DNA of 64,000 bases from Rhodococcus sp. ABRD24 (GCF_004328705.1 NZ_CP035319.1:930001-994000); one strand, 5' to 3'; numbered from the stretch's first letter, positions 8,908 to 17,595 are shown. Translations and numbers: made by a program. The notes: generated from the sequence alone by a model not told the origin.

Positions 8908-9650
8908 CACACTGCCTCCTGTCGTCGATGGGTCGGCCGTGGGCGGATCTCGAGCCCCCTGGCCCACAAGCGAATTCCCTGCCAGCGGATCTGCGCCGCG
9001 ACCCGCAACGGAGCCACCGGCACAGCGAGCACCGCCCGCAGGATTTCGCGTGGCGTCGCATCGCGACGCTCTCCGACTACCGTCGCCACGAATGGCGGCT
9101 GCTCGGGCCGTTCCAGCGAGATGGCCAAACGCAGCGCCTCGTCCGGGGTCGGCAGCGTCATTCGATACTCGCCGTCGACGTCATTGAACGGCGAGACGTA
9201 GAACTCCTTGGCGGCCCTCGCCCCGCCCCCGCTGTCCGGTCGCAGCAGATAGCAGTGCCGCTCGCCGTATGTGTTGTGGACCTCGGCAATCACACAGACT
9301 TGGCGACCATCGGCGTCGTGACACCAGAAGACACTGAGCGGATTGAACACGTAGCCGAACACGCGGGCGTTGGCGAGCAGGACGACCCTGCCGCCATTCA
9401 GGTCGATTCCATGGGCGGCGAGGAATGCATCGACGTTTTCGCGCAGCGTCCGCGACAGATCGCCCAGGTGGTCGGCCGACGCGAATCCGGCCAGGGGCCC
9501 GAGCAGCCGGGGCAACCGGGGCAGTTCGTCGACGTCGACGAACCAGCTGTAGCTGCGGTAGCGGAACATGTTTCGCAGCGGTGCGGTCCGCACGTGGCTG
9601 ATCACCGTCCGGTAGATCGCGGGCGTCTCGGGGAGCATCTGCGCAGTCAC
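8907..9650 (-). CDS. DUF1365 family protein
   Basis: About 247 residues of the DUF1365 family (M. tuberculosis Rv0448c by position), recognised from the N-terminal segment RTAPLRNMFRYRSYSWFVDVDELP and the central FGYVFNPLSVFWC. Its biochemical role is unknown, but it nearly always sits between an FAD-dependent oxidoreductase and a cyclopropane-type methyltransferase, so it is likely part of a lipid-modifying complex. GTG 9650 overlaps the preceding stop by four bases (GTGA) and has GGAGGG eight bases upstream; the longer start GTG 9656 would be too close to it. Confidence 0.86.
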   Translation of the reverse strand: MTAQMLPETPAIYRTVISHVRTAPLRNMFRYRSYSWFVDVDELPRLPRLLGPLAGFASADHLGDLSRTLRENVDAFLAAHGIDLNGGRVVLLANARVFGYVFNPLSVFWCHDADGRQVCVIAEVHNTYGERHCYLLRPDSGGGARAAKEFYVSPFNDVDGEYRMTLPTPDEALRLAISLERPEQPPFVATVVGERRDATPREILRAVLAVPVAPLRVAAQIRWQGIRLWARGLEIRPRPTHRRQEAV

Positions 9651-10939
9651 ATCCACTGCCCTCCGACGCTCTCCGCGGCCCGCAGTCCCGACAGCGCACC
9701 GTCCTCATGGAAGCCCCAGCCGTGGTATGCGCCCGCGAACGCGAGGACACCGTCACTGAGCTCCGGCAACCGGCGCTGCGCGGCGAGCGAGGCCGGGGTG
9801 TACTGCGGATGCTCGTAAACCATGGTGTCGATCACCCGGTCCGGGTCCACCATCTCCGCCCCGCCGAGGGTCACCAGATAGCGGGAGCCGGTGTCCGGCA
9901 ATCTCTGTAGCCGCGTCATGTCGTAGCTGACCAGCACCTGCTCTGGGCGCGCTGTGCAGAACGGGATTCGATAGTTCCACGACGCCCGCGCCCGCGGATT
10001 CCTCGGCAGCACTGTCTCGTCGGTGTGCAGCTGAGTGCGATTGACCGAGTACGGCATCGCCCCGAGCACCTCGTGCTGTTGCGGCGTCGGCGCGGCAAGC
10101 ATCTTCAGCGCCTGCTGCGGGTGCGTCGCGATCACCACCGCGTCGAACTCACGCAGATCGTCGCCGTCGTCACGGATCTCGACGCGGTCGGCGTGCCGGT
10201 GGATCGCCCGCACCGGCGCCGACAACCTCACCTCGCCGATCGAGGCGGCAACTCGGCGGACATACTCGACGCTGCCGCCAGTCACCGTTCGCCACGTGGG
10301 GGAACCTCCGACAGTGAGCATTCCGTGATGGTCGAGAAAGGTGAACAGGTAGCGGGCCGGGTACCGCAGCGCCGTCTTCGGGTCGCACGACCACACCGCG
10401 GAGACGAGCGGCGTCATGAAGTGCGCGGTGAAATAGTCGGAGAATCTGCCGGCGTCGAGGAAATCCGCGAGCGTCCACCGGTCGCGCGCCTGGTCGGCCA
10501 GTACGTCCCGCGCCTGTCGATGGAACCGCCTGACCTCGAACAGCATTCGCAGGTACTCACCGCGCAACAGTGTCCCCGCAGCTGGCACGATCCCACTCAA
10601 CCCCTGCCCACCCGAGTACTCGAGCGCACAGCCGTCACAGCGCACCGACATGCTCATGTCCGACTCCTGCGTCGGCACACCGAGTTCGGCGAACAGCCTC
10701 AGCAATGTCGGATACGTGCGGTCGTTGTGCACGATGAAGCCGGTATCCACCGCAAGCCGCTCGCCGACCGGGGTGGTGATCCGATGGGTATCGGCGTGAC
10801 CGCCGAGCCGGCCGTCGGCCTCGTACAGCGTGACGTCGGCGTCTCTCTTCAGCACCCAGGCTGCAGTCAGCCCGGCGACACCTCCACCCACCACCGCAAT
10901 CCGGCGTCTGCCATCACCGCTCTGTATCCGAGCCACCAT
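9647..10939 (-). CDS. FAD-dependent oxidoreductase (amine-oxidase fold, Rv0449c-like)
   Basis: About 430 residues. The N terminus is a Rossmann dinucleotide-binding motif (IAVVGGGVAGLTAAWVL) followed by YEADGRLGGHADT, which identifies the flavin amine oxidase/phytoene desaturase group. The C-terminal FAGAYHGWGFHEDGALSG is the second FAD contact. In this conserved gene set it probably acts on unsaturated fatty acyl chains together with the methyltransferase. ATG 10939 is chosen because GGAGG precedes it, although the spacing is short, and the ATG at 10975 has no ribosome binding site. It follows the hydrolase gene by 25 bp. Confidence 0.88.
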   Translation of the reverse strand: MVARIQSGDGRRRIAVVGGGVAGLTAAWVLKRDADVTLYEADGRLGGHADTHRITTPVGERLAVDTGFIVHNDRTYPTLLRLFAELGVPTQESDMSMSVRCDGCALEYSGGQGLSGIVPAAGTLLRGEYLRMLFEVRRFHRQARDVLADQARDRWTLADFLDAGRFSDYFTAHFMTPLVSAVWSCDPKTALRYPARYLFTFLDHHGMLTVGGSPTWRTVTGGSVEYVRRVAASIGEVRLSAPVRAIHRHADRVEIRDDGDDLREFDAVVIATHPQQALKMLAAPTPQQHEVLGAMPYSVNRTQLHTDETVLPRNPRARASWNYRIPFCTARPEQVLVSYDMTRLQRLPDTGSRYLVTLGGAEMVDPDRVIDTMVYEHPQYTPASLAAQRRLPELSDGVLAFAGAYHGWGFHEDGALSGLRAAESVGGQWM

Positions 10940-10964
10940 TGTCCTCCCACTTTCTGCGCCTGTC

Positions 10965-11570
10965 TCACGAGACATTCGGAGAGGAGACCCGCCGCGATTG
11001 GTCCAGGATGAAATCGACGGCGATGCGGTTCCACACGTCGCGGTGCCGGATCATCGCGTGACCCGCGCCGGGGACGGCGATCCAGGTCGCGTCGACGCCG
11101 CGGGCACGTGCGAGTTCCACCTGCATCTGCGACGCGAATGGATCGGTCCAGCGGTCCGCGGTTCCATGCGCGACCGCCAACCGCACCGACAGCGGGACGC
11201 GTGCGCCCTCGCCGTCCGGCCACCAGGGGGCGAGCGCAAGCAACGCTTGGACTTGTGGCTCGTCGGCGACGACGGCTCCCACCCGGCCGCCCATCGAATG
11301 ACCGATCAGCACGACCGGGACATCACCGTGACGGCGACGAATCTCGGCGAGTGTGCGGCGGACGTCGGGCACGGGGCTGCGGTCGCTGCCGTTCCATCCC
11401 CGCAGCCGGTACCGAGCCAGCCACACCCCGACCCCGTGCGACTGTCCTGCCCGGCGCAGCCCCCGCGCGAACGACGCCATCCTCAGGTTCGCACTCTGCC
11501 ACCGGCGCGCACGTCGACGATCGCTGACCCTGCCGCCGGGAAGCACCAGCACCACCAACCCCGGCGACAC
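10965..11570 (-). CDS. Alpha/beta-fold hydrolase (start uncertain)
   Basis: The core begins GLVVLVLPGGRVSD and contains the nucleophile elbow VVLIGHSMGGRVGAV (Ser nucleophile), HGTADRWTDP (acid region) and AGHAMIRHRDVW (catalytic His), so the triad is complete. The length of about 201 residues suits a compact carboxylesterase or dienelactone-hydrolase-like enzyme. The frame stays open up to 11786, but the additional 70 residues show no family features and run into the 6C RNA promoter. GTG 11570, with AGAAG ten bases upstream, is the best guess, with GTG 11615 an alternative. It is probably the first gene of the lipid operon that continues to 6812. Confidence 0.75.
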   Translation of the reverse strand: MSPGLVVLVLPGGRVSDRRRARRWQSANLRMASFARGLRRAGQSHGVGVWLARYRLRGWNGSDRSPVPDVRRTLAEIRRRHGDVPVVLIGHSMGGRVGAVVADEPQVQALLALAPWWPDGEGARVPLSVRLAVAHGTADRWTDPFASQMQVELARARGVDATWIAVPGAGHAMIRHRDVWNRIAVDFILDQSRRVSSPNVS

Positions 11571-11784
11571 GCTGCTTCTGCCTCGGACTGTTCCTGCCCA
11601 ACCTCGCGCACTCACACCAGTTATTCGGACCGGCGCACCGCGTGGATGGCCCGGGCAGGTCCGCGCAGCGTCGAGTGCCACCGTCGGCACCGGCGCGCGA
11701 CACACCCGGGGAACGTGCCGGGCGACATCCACTCGGACGTGGGCATTCGTGAGGAATCTGACGAATACCAGCGCCATTCCCGTC

Positions 11785-11806
11785 AAATTGCACTACAGTG
11801 CAATTT
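11785..11806. promoter_or_regulatory. 22-bp perfect palindrome over the 6C RNA promoter
   Basis: AAATTGCACT-AC-AGTGCAATTT is a perfect 10-bp inverted repeat with a two-base centre. It contains TACAGT (11794-11799), a fair -10 box, placed seven bases before the expected 5' end of the 6C RNA. It is therefore both a likely core promoter and a possible operator for a dimeric regulator, and it also lies in front of the divergent hydrolase operon. Confidence 0.55.
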
Positions 11807-11912
11807 GCTGCCCCACCCCCCCGGAGCAGCAATCGCGGCCGACCCAAGATCCCCCCTAACTTGGGCGGGCCGCCGCCGGGCGGCGTGCGCCACGCGCCGC
11901 CGCCCGGCCCCC
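11806..11912 (+). ncRNA. 6C small RNA
   Basis: Two adjacent hairpins expose C-runs in their loops, the defining trait of the actinobacterial 6C RNA (B11 in M. tuberculosis). The first is GCTGC (11807-11811) with GCAGC (11826-11830) around a loop with seven Cs in a row. The second is CCCAAG (11843-11848) with CTTGGG (11860-11865) around ATCCCCCCTAA. A long GC-rich hairpin (about 11867-11912) follows and may end the transcript. 6C RNAs are thought to bind G-rich ribosome binding sites and affect growth and cell division. No ORF competes on this strand. Confidence 0.82.
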
Positions 11913-11948
11913 CAAACCCCGAATACTCTCGGACGATCCCAGGACAGC

Positions 11949-11995
11949 AAAAAGGGCCCGACCGGGTCGTGTCGAAACACTTCCTGATCGGGCCC
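11949..11995 (-). terminator. Rho-independent terminator of tmRNA
   Basis: On the minus strand GGGCCCGA (11995-11988) pairs with TCGGGCCC (11961-11954), followed directly by TTTTT (11953-11949). It begins three bases after the CCA end of the tmRNA, a textbook intrinsic terminator. Confidence 0.88.
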
Positions 11996-11997
11996 TC

Positions 11998-12369
11998 TGG
12001 TGGAGCTGCCGGGAATCGAACCCGGGTCCTCCGCCGCTTCGCTAGGGCTTCTCCGTGTGCAGTTCGCTATGCCTCTACTTGGATCTCCCGGTCTCGCGAA
12101 CAAGCCGTGATGACGATCCCAGTCGCTGTTTGATGTCCCGACCCACTCCGCGACCGAGTGGAACGGTAGAGCCCTCTAGCTGATGCCAGTACCCGGGCCG
12201 AGGGCGAACCCGGACTGACAGACACGCAGTCGCTACTTAGGCAGCGAGGGCGTAGTCGCGCTGATTGGAATCGGCGCTTATTGGTTTGCAGCGACGCTCA
12301 CGGTGGTCTCTTGCCTGCACCGACACGCTTCCCCTACCTCAACGTACGCAGTCGAAACCGTTCAGCCCC
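11998..12369 (-). ncRNA. ssrA: tmRNA (transfer-messenger RNA)
   Basis: The 5' end GGGGCTGAACGGTTTCGACT and the 3' end GGTTCGATTCCCGGCAGCTCCACCA form the tRNA-Ala-like domain, with CCA encoded (12000-11998). The internal reading frame runs from the resume codon GCC at 12275 to TAA at 12237 and encodes the tag ADSNQRDYALAA, close to the mycobacterial tag. tmRNA with SmpB rescues stalled ribosomes and tags the nascent protein for proteolysis. The smpB gene lies 3.8 kb away. The intergenic stretch 12370-12592 holds the tmRNA promoter and the lipase promoter; I see no gene in it. Confidence 0.97.
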
Positions 12370-12592
12370 GTACGGCCCCGCGGCTTTCACGGGGTTACTT
12401 ACTTTAACCCGCGCGGGCGCAGGAATCATCCCGATTATCGCCCGTGGTTCGACTCCCGCCCCGCGGGCGGCCGTCCGCATCCGCCACATACATGCGTTTC
12501 ACCCCTCCGAACCCCGCGATTCCGTTAACGTCGTGCCCCGAGAGGCACCGTTCAGTGATGTTCATCACAAGACATATTCACGGGGGGCAGGG

Positions 12593-13798
12593 ATGACGTC
12601 GTTTGCACGTCGATGGGCGACCGCCGCAGCACTCGCACTCTCCGTCGTGGTGGCCGGCACACTCGCCCCACCCGCCGCCGGCGCAACACCCGCGTATCCC
12701 ACACCCCTGCCGGACCCCTTCCTCGCCGCCCCCGCGGACATCGCGACCAAGGCGCCCGGCGACATCCTCGCAACCCGGCGCGCCGACACGTGGCTGCTGC
12801 CCGGAAGCGAGGTGTGGCAGATCAAGTACCGATCGACCAACTCGGCCGGCCAGCCGATTCCCGCGATCACCACGGTGATCAAGCCCGTCGGCGCGCCGAC
12901 GGACATGCCGGTGCTGTCGTACCAGGCCATCGTCAACTCGCTCGGGCTGCGCTGCGCACCGTCCGCCGCCCTGTTCACCGGCGAGATCAAGGACGTCTTC
13001 GGACTACCGCTCGCGCTGGCGATGGGATGGGCGGTCGCAATCCCCGATCACCTCGGCCCCAACAGCGCATACGGCGCCGCCCGGCTCGGCGGCATGATCA
13101 CGCTCGACGGAGTCCGCGCGGTCAAACGACTGCCGGAGCTCCGTCTGTCGAACAGCCCTGTCGCGCTCGCCGGCTACTCCGGCGGCGGTATGGCAACCGC
13201 GTGGGCAGCCGCCCTCAACCCGACCTATGCACCGGACGTGACACTCGCCGGCGTCGCGCAGGGCGGGGTACCCGCAAGTATCGAACAGATGGCAGCGGGG
13301 CTCGGTCTGGCGAACCAGCATCCTGGATTCGGGCTCGGCTTCGCCGCCGCGATGGGCCTCGAGCGCGAGTACCCCGACCGCCTGCCCGTGAGCTCCCAGC
13401 TCAAGCGGCGCGGGATCGCCCTGCGCGATGAACTCAAGGACGAGTGCCGGTCGATGATCATCGCCAAGGGCCTGTTTCACAGCGTTACCGACGTCGCGAA
13501 CTCCACAAGCCTGCTGCAAGATCAGAACACCCTCGCGGTGATGCGCGAGAACAGCCTGGTCGAGTACGCGGGCGTACCGACCGCTCCGGTCTTCATGTGG
13601 CACGGCGCGACGGACGAGCTCACGCCGTACCGGTCGGTGGTCGAGACCGTCGACCGCTATTGCAAGGCTGGGGCGACCGTCGAGTTCGTGGGCTACCCGA
13701 TCGCCGAGCACATGACCAACGCCGTCGTCGGATTGCCTTCCGCGTTCATGTACCTCAAGGATCGTTTCGCCGGACTGCCCGCGCCCAGTAACTGCTGA
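12593..13798 (+). CDS. Secreted lipase (LIP family, triacylglycerol lipase)
   Basis: 401 residues. The N terminus RRWATAAALALSVVVAGTLA followed by PPAAGATPAYP is a Sec signal peptide with a likely AxA cleavage site. The mature part belongs to the secretory lipase family (PF03583). Ser lies in ALAGYSGGGMATAW, Asp in FMWHGATDELTPY, and His in YPIAEHMTNAV, which complete a triad. Such proteins hydrolyse triacylglycerol or mycolyl/acyl esters outside the membrane. ATG 12593 with the G-rich GGGGGGCAGG in front is chosen; the open frame upstream overlaps the tmRNA promoter. It stands alone between the RNA genes and the next secreted enzyme. Confidence 0.9.
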   Translation: MTSFARRWATAAALALSVVVAGTLAPPAAGATPAYPTPLPDPFLAAPADIATKAPGDILATRRADTWLLPGSEVWQIKYRSTNSAGQPIPAITTVIKPVGAPTDMPVLSYQAIVNSLGLRCAPSAALFTGEIKDVFGLPLALAMGWAVAIPDHLGPNSAYGAARLGGMITLDGVRAVKRLPELRLSNSPVALAGYSGGGMATAWAAALNPTYAPDVTLAGVAQGGVPASIEQMAAGLGLANQHPGFGLGFAAAMGLEREYPDRLPVSSQLKRRGIALRDELKDECRSMIIAKGLFHSVTDVANSTSLLQDQNTLAVMRENSLVEYAGVPTAPVFMWHGATDELTPYRSVVETVDRYCKAGATVEFVGYPIAEHMTNAVVGLPSAFMYLKDRFAGLPAPSNC

Positions 13799-13827
13799 AA
13801 TGCGCACGACCAGCCGTTTACGTCAGA

Positions 13828-13864
13828 GAACGAATCGTATATGTCCACCCCTCGAGATTCGTTC
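13828..13864. repeat. Inverted repeat between two secreted-enzyme genes
   Basis: GAACGAATC (13828-13836) and GATTCGTTC (13856-13864) are perfect 9-bp arms separated by 19 bases, between the lipase stop and the dipeptidase start. It could be a terminator without a T-run or an operator. A related core, ACGAATCGT, recurs at about 30608. Confidence 0.45.
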
Positions 13865-13950
13865 GCGAAAGCACCTGGACGAACGTTCAGTTTCCCCTAG
13901 CCTGCTCGCCATATAACGAGAGTTGCGCCTGTTAGGGGAAACCTGCCGAA

Positions 13951-16035
13951 ATGTCCGCTCGATCCAGATTCGTTCGCCGCCGGGCGCTCCCCGTGCTCGG
14001 CGCCACCGTCGCGCTGGCCGTGACCTGCACCGCGATCGCGGTATCCGTGCCACGGTCGCCGAACCCCACCGATCCCGGCCCGCCCAGCGACCCGGTGTAC
14101 GGGCTCGCGGGCGGATGTTACAGCCTCGAGTCCGACACCGGTTCAGGGTTCGTCTCCCGCGACGGAAGCGGCTTTCGAACCGGAGCCAAGGCCGGCACCG
14201 CAGAGAGATTTCGGCTACAGGCAGCCCAGCTGGGACGCTTCATGTTCTTCGGCTCCGACACCGCACTGATCGCGACCGGGGACGCCGACAAGGCCATTGC
14301 GTCCGCGCAGCCGACTCCCGCCACCGACTGGACGCTCACGTTCACCGACGGCGCATACACGGCAACGGCCACCTCCACCGGACGGCAGCTGAGCGTCGAC
14401 CGTCCCACGGGTGCCCTCGTGGTCACGGCTCCAGGCACGGATCCGTCCGCGGGACGATTCCGCCTGCAGCCCGCCGAGGGCTGCGCCGACTTCCCCGAGG
14501 CCGACGTGAACGCCACAGGTGCGCCGTTGACGTCGTCGACCGGCGAGGTGCGCGGCTTCATCGACGCACATGTCCACATGAACGCCAACGAATTCATCGG
14601 CGGCGAGATCCGGTGCGGCAAGCCCTACGATCCGCAGGGCATCACCGTGGCACTGCAGGACTGCGAGGACCACCAGCCCGGCGGCGTGCCTGCGGTGCTC
14701 GAAAACGTCCTCTCGCACGGTAATCCGTTCGAGTCCCACGACACCACGATGTGGCCGAGTTTCACCGACGTACCGTCCTACGACTCGATGACCCACGAGC
14801 AGCTGTACTACCGATGGGTCGAACGCGCGTGGCGCGGCGGGCTGCGGATGTTCACCAACCTGCTCGTCTCCAATCGCGTGCTGTGCGAGCTGTACCCGCT
14901 GAAATCCAACCCGTGCGACGAGATGGAGACCGTCCGGATCGAGGCCCGTCAGGCCCGCGAGATCCAGGACTACGTGGATGCGCAGTACGGCGGACCGGGC
15001 CGCGGCTGGTTCCGGATCGTCAGCTCTCCCGAGGACGCGCGCCACGTCGCCGCGTCGGGCAAGCTTGCCGTCACCCTCGGCGTCGAGATCTCGGAACCGT
15101 TCGGCTGCCGCATGCCCGGCGGGGTGCTGGGCGGTGGGCTGCAGTGCACCGAGCAGGATGTCGACCGCGGCCTCGACGAGCTGTATGCGATGGGCGTGCG
15201 TCAGATGATCCTCACTCACAAGTTCGACAACGCGTTCGGCGGCGTCCGCTTTGACGCCGGAATCACCGGCGCCGCAATCAACGTCGGCAACTTCCTGTCC
15301 ACCGGCGAATTCTGGAATGTGGAGCCGTGCACCGGGGTCGCGGCGGACAACCCGATCGGGTATGCCGGCGAGGAAGTGATCGAGATGACGAAGTCGCTGC
15401 CACCGGGCATCGTCCTGCCCGCCTACCCGGCCGAAGAGGTCTGCAATACGCGAGGTCTGACGCCGCTCGGTGAGCACGCGGTTCGCGCAATGATGCAGCG
15501 CGGCATGATCGTCGACATCGACCACATGAGCGTCAAGACCGCCGACCAGACCCTGCGCATTCTCGAGGACGCCAACTACTCCGGCGTCGTGTCCAGCCAC
15601 GGCTGGACCGACCCGTCGAACTACCCGCGGATCTACCAGCTGGGCGGCTTCGTCGCATCGTACGCGGGGTCGTCGGAGAACTTCGTGGACGAGTGGCGAG
15701 CAGCGCGCAAGGATCGCGACGACGACTATTTCTTCGGCTACGGATTCGGGGCCGACACCAACGGGTTCGGCTCGCAACCCGCGCCGCGCCTGGACGGCAC
15801 CAGATCGGTCCGGTATCCGTTCACGACATTCGACGGCGGCACGGTGATGGATCGGCAACGGGCCGGCGACCGAGTGTTCGACTTCAACACCGACGGTCTC
15901 GCACAGTACGGTCTGATTCCCGACTGGATCGAGGACATGCGCGTGTACGCCGGAAAGGACGGCGCCCAGTTCATGGACGACATGACCCGCGGCCCGGAGG
16001 CCTACCTGCAGATGTGGGAGCGGGTCGCCGAGTGA
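13951..16035 (+). CDS. Secreted M19-like membrane dipeptidase / amidohydrolase
   Basis: 694 residues. A signal peptide or anchor (residues 10-35) is followed by about 140 residues rich in beta strand (YSLESDTGSGFVSRDG, repeated FRLQ segments) resembling a fascin or ricin-like trefoil. The metal-dependent hydrolase domain starts at GFIDAHVHMNANEF (DxHxH metal ligands) and continues with MIVDIDHMSVKTADQTL and VVSSHGWTDPSN, which resemble M19 renal dipeptidase. Substrate is unknown; cell-wall or host peptides are possible. Several Cys pairs suggest disulfides, fitting export. The AGGGGA upstream of ATG 13951 serves as ribosome binding site with rather long spacing. Confidence 0.75.
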   Translation: MSARSRFVRRRALPVLGATVALAVTCTAIAVSVPRSPNPTDPGPPSDPVYGLAGGCYSLESDTGSGFVSRDGSGFRTGAKAGTAERFRLQAAQLGRFMFFGSDTALIATGDADKAIASAQPTPATDWTLTFTDGAYTATATSTGRQLSVDRPTGALVVTAPGTDPSAGRFRLQPAEGCADFPEADVNATGAPLTSSTGEVRGFIDAHVHMNANEFIGGEIRCGKPYDPQGITVALQDCEDHQPGGVPAVLENVLSHGNPFESHDTTMWPSFTDVPSYDSMTHEQLYYRWVERAWRGGLRMFTNLLVSNRVLCELYPLKSNPCDEMETVRIEARQAREIQDYVDAQYGGPGRGWFRIVSSPEDARHVAASGKLAVTLGVEISEPFGCRMPGGVLGGGLQCTEQDVDRGLDELYAMGVRQMILTHKFDNAFGGVRFDAGITGAAINVGNFLSTGEFWNVEPCTGVAADNPIGYAGEEVIEMTKSLPPGIVLPAYPAEEVCNTRGLTPLGEHAVRAMMQRGMIVDIDHMSVKTADQTLRILEDANYSGVVSSHGWTDPSNYPRIYQLGGFVASYAGSSENFVDEWRAARKDRDDDYFFGYGFGADTNGFGSQPAPRLDGTRSVRYPFTTFDGGTVMDRQRAGDRVFDFNTDGLAQYGLIPDWIEDMRVYAGKDGAQFMDDMTRGPEAYLQMWERVAE

Positions 16036-16061
16036 GAGCCTCGCGCAGACGCCGCTGACCA

Positions 16062-16108
16062 GAAGGCCGTGGCCGCCCCGTTCTCACGACGGGGCGGCCA
16101 CGGCCTTC
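16062..16108. terminator. Strong bidirectional hairpin
   Basis: A perfect 20-bp stem (arms 16062-16081 and 16089-16108, loop TCTCACG) lies between the convergent dipeptidase and smpB genes. It lacks a T-run, as is common in actinobacteria, and probably ends transcription from both sides. Confidence 0.8.
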
Positions 16109-16136
16109 AGCACGCATGATCGTGCCGGCTGAGCGA

Positions 16137-16616
16137 TCAGCCTCGGGTCATGCCCTTGACGCGACGCCCGATCTCGCGGGTCACCTCGCGCTCGGCGGTG
16201 CGCCGGGCGAGATCCTGACGCTTGTCGTAGTCCTGCTTGCCCTTCGCCAACGCGAGTTCCACCTTGACCTTGCCGTCGGAGAAGTACATCGACAGCGGCA
16301 CCAGGGTCTGGTTGCCCTCGCGGGTCTTGCCGACGAGGTGCTCGATCTCGCGCTTGTGCAGCAGCAGCTTGCGGGTGCGGCGCGGCGAGTGGTTGGTCCA
16401 CGAGCCCTGCGTGTACTCGGGGATGTGCAGACCGCGCAACCACACCTCGCCGTCGTCGACCGTGGCGAACGCATCGACCAGCGACGCCTTGCCGTCCCGC
16501 AGGCTCTTCACCTCGGTACCCAGGAGCGCCACGCCGGCCTCGTAGGTGTCGATGATGGTGTAGTTGTGTCGCGCCTTGCGGTTGGTCGCAATGACCTTAC
16601 GGCCCTTCTCTTTCAC
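16137..16616 (-). CDS. smpB: SsrA-binding protein SmpB
   Basis: 159 residues, typical length. [28 protein letters not shown] and the basic tail RREVTRE-type region ([20 protein letters not shown]) are diagnostic. SmpB binds the tRNA-like domain of tmRNA and delivers it to stalled ribosomes; its C-terminal tail probes the empty mRNA channel. It is the last gene of the minus-strand series prfB-mscS-small membrane gene-ftsE-ftsX-smpB, as in mycobacteria. Its RNA partner ssrA is 3.8 kb away. Confidence 0.97.
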   Translation of the reverse strand: MKEKGRKVIATNRKARHNYTIIDTYEAGVALLGTEVKSLRDGKASLVDAFATVDDGEVWLRGLHIPEYTQGSWTNHSPRRTRKLLLHKREIEHLVGKTREGNQTLVPLSMYFSDGKVKVELALAKGKQDYDKRQDLARRTAEREVTREIGRRVKGMTRG

Positions 16617-16689
16617 GTACGGGCCCTCACAGTCCTCGATCCGCGGTCATACTTCGTACTGTTCCAGCATAGGAGCCTGCGCAATTCGA

Positions 16690-17595
16690 TTAATCCCGAA
16701 CGTACAGGCGCAGCGCGATATAGGCAGTCACCGCGGCCATGCCGGCGCCGACCAGCACCACGAACGGTGCCACCAGCAACACGTCGGAGTCGGTGATCCG
16801 GGCGACAATGTTGGCGTCGTAGATGTCGGCGAGCATGTTGTCGACGAACGCGCCCTTCGCGACGAACAGTCCGACGACCGCGAGCACCGATCCGATCAGC
16901 GCCGCGACCACGGCCTCGAGCAGGAATGGCAGCTGTGTGTACCAGCGGGTGGCACCGACCAGCCGCATGATCCCCACCTCCGTCTTACGGGTCAGGGCAG
17001 CCACCTGAACCATGTTGGCGATCAGGAAGATCGCCGCGATCGCCTGCACGACGGCGATCGCGAACGCCGCATTGCGGATACCGCCGAGCACGCTGAACAA
17101 ACGATCGACCAGCTCACGCTGGTTGAGCACGCTCTCGATGCCCGGCCGGAAGGCGAACGAGTCGTTGATGACACCGAACCGTTCGGGATCACTGAGCTTG
17201 ACCTTGAACGATGCGGGGAACGCGTCCGCGGTCACCAGCGACGCGAGCTCCGGGTTGTCCTTGAACACGCGGTCGGTGGCGTCGGCGACGGCGTCATCGC
17301 GGTTGAGGTACTGCACCGACACCACCGAGTCGGTGTTCTCGAGGTCGGTACGCAGCCCGCGGCAGATGTCCTGGATGCAGTCGGGGTCCGATGCCGAGAT
17401 GTCGTCGGTGAGGAACAGCTGTACCTCGACGCGGTCCAGGAAGATCTGCTGGGTCTTGGACGCCATCTGCACGACCAGCAGGCCGCCGCCGAACAGGCCC
17501 AGGGAGATCGCGGTCGTCAGGATCATGGCGACGGTCATCGTGATGTTGCGGCGCAGGCCGGTCAGGACCTCGCTGAAAATGAAACTGGCACGCAT
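16690..17595 (-). CDS. ftsX: Cell division protein FtsX
   Basis: 301 residues. A cytoplasmic N terminus (MRASFIFSEVLTGLRRNITM) and first membrane helix precede a large extracellular loop (about residues 50-170) with two Cys (DPDCIQDICRG), and three more helices follow. The loop of mycobacterial FtsX activates the peptidoglycan hydrolase RipC, and FtsEX couples ATP hydrolysis to septal wall cleavage. It lies 60 bp downstream of ftsE. The signature KTEVGIMRLVGAT before the third helix is typical of the FtsX/MacB permease family. Confidence 0.96.
   Translation of the reverse strand: MRASFIFSEVLTGLRRNITMTVAMILTTAISLGLFGGGLLVVQMASKTQQIFLDRVEVQLFLTDDISASDPDCIQDICRGLRTDLENTDSVVSVQYLNRDDAVADATDRVFKDNPELASLVTADAFPASFKVKLSDPERFGVINDSFAFRPGIESVLNQRELVDRLFSVLGGIRNAAFAIAVVQAIAAIFLIANMVQVAALTRKTEVGIMRLVGATRWYTQLPFLLEAVVAALIGSVLAVVGLFVAKGAFVDNMLADIYDANIVARITDSDVLLVAPFVVLVGAGMAAVTAYIALRLYVRD

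Noticed and set aside
11783..12103. Minus-strand ORF of about 106 codons
   Set aside because: It runs over the tmRNA 3' half, its terminator and the 6C RNA; composition is Arg/Pro/Gly noise and there is no ribosome binding site.
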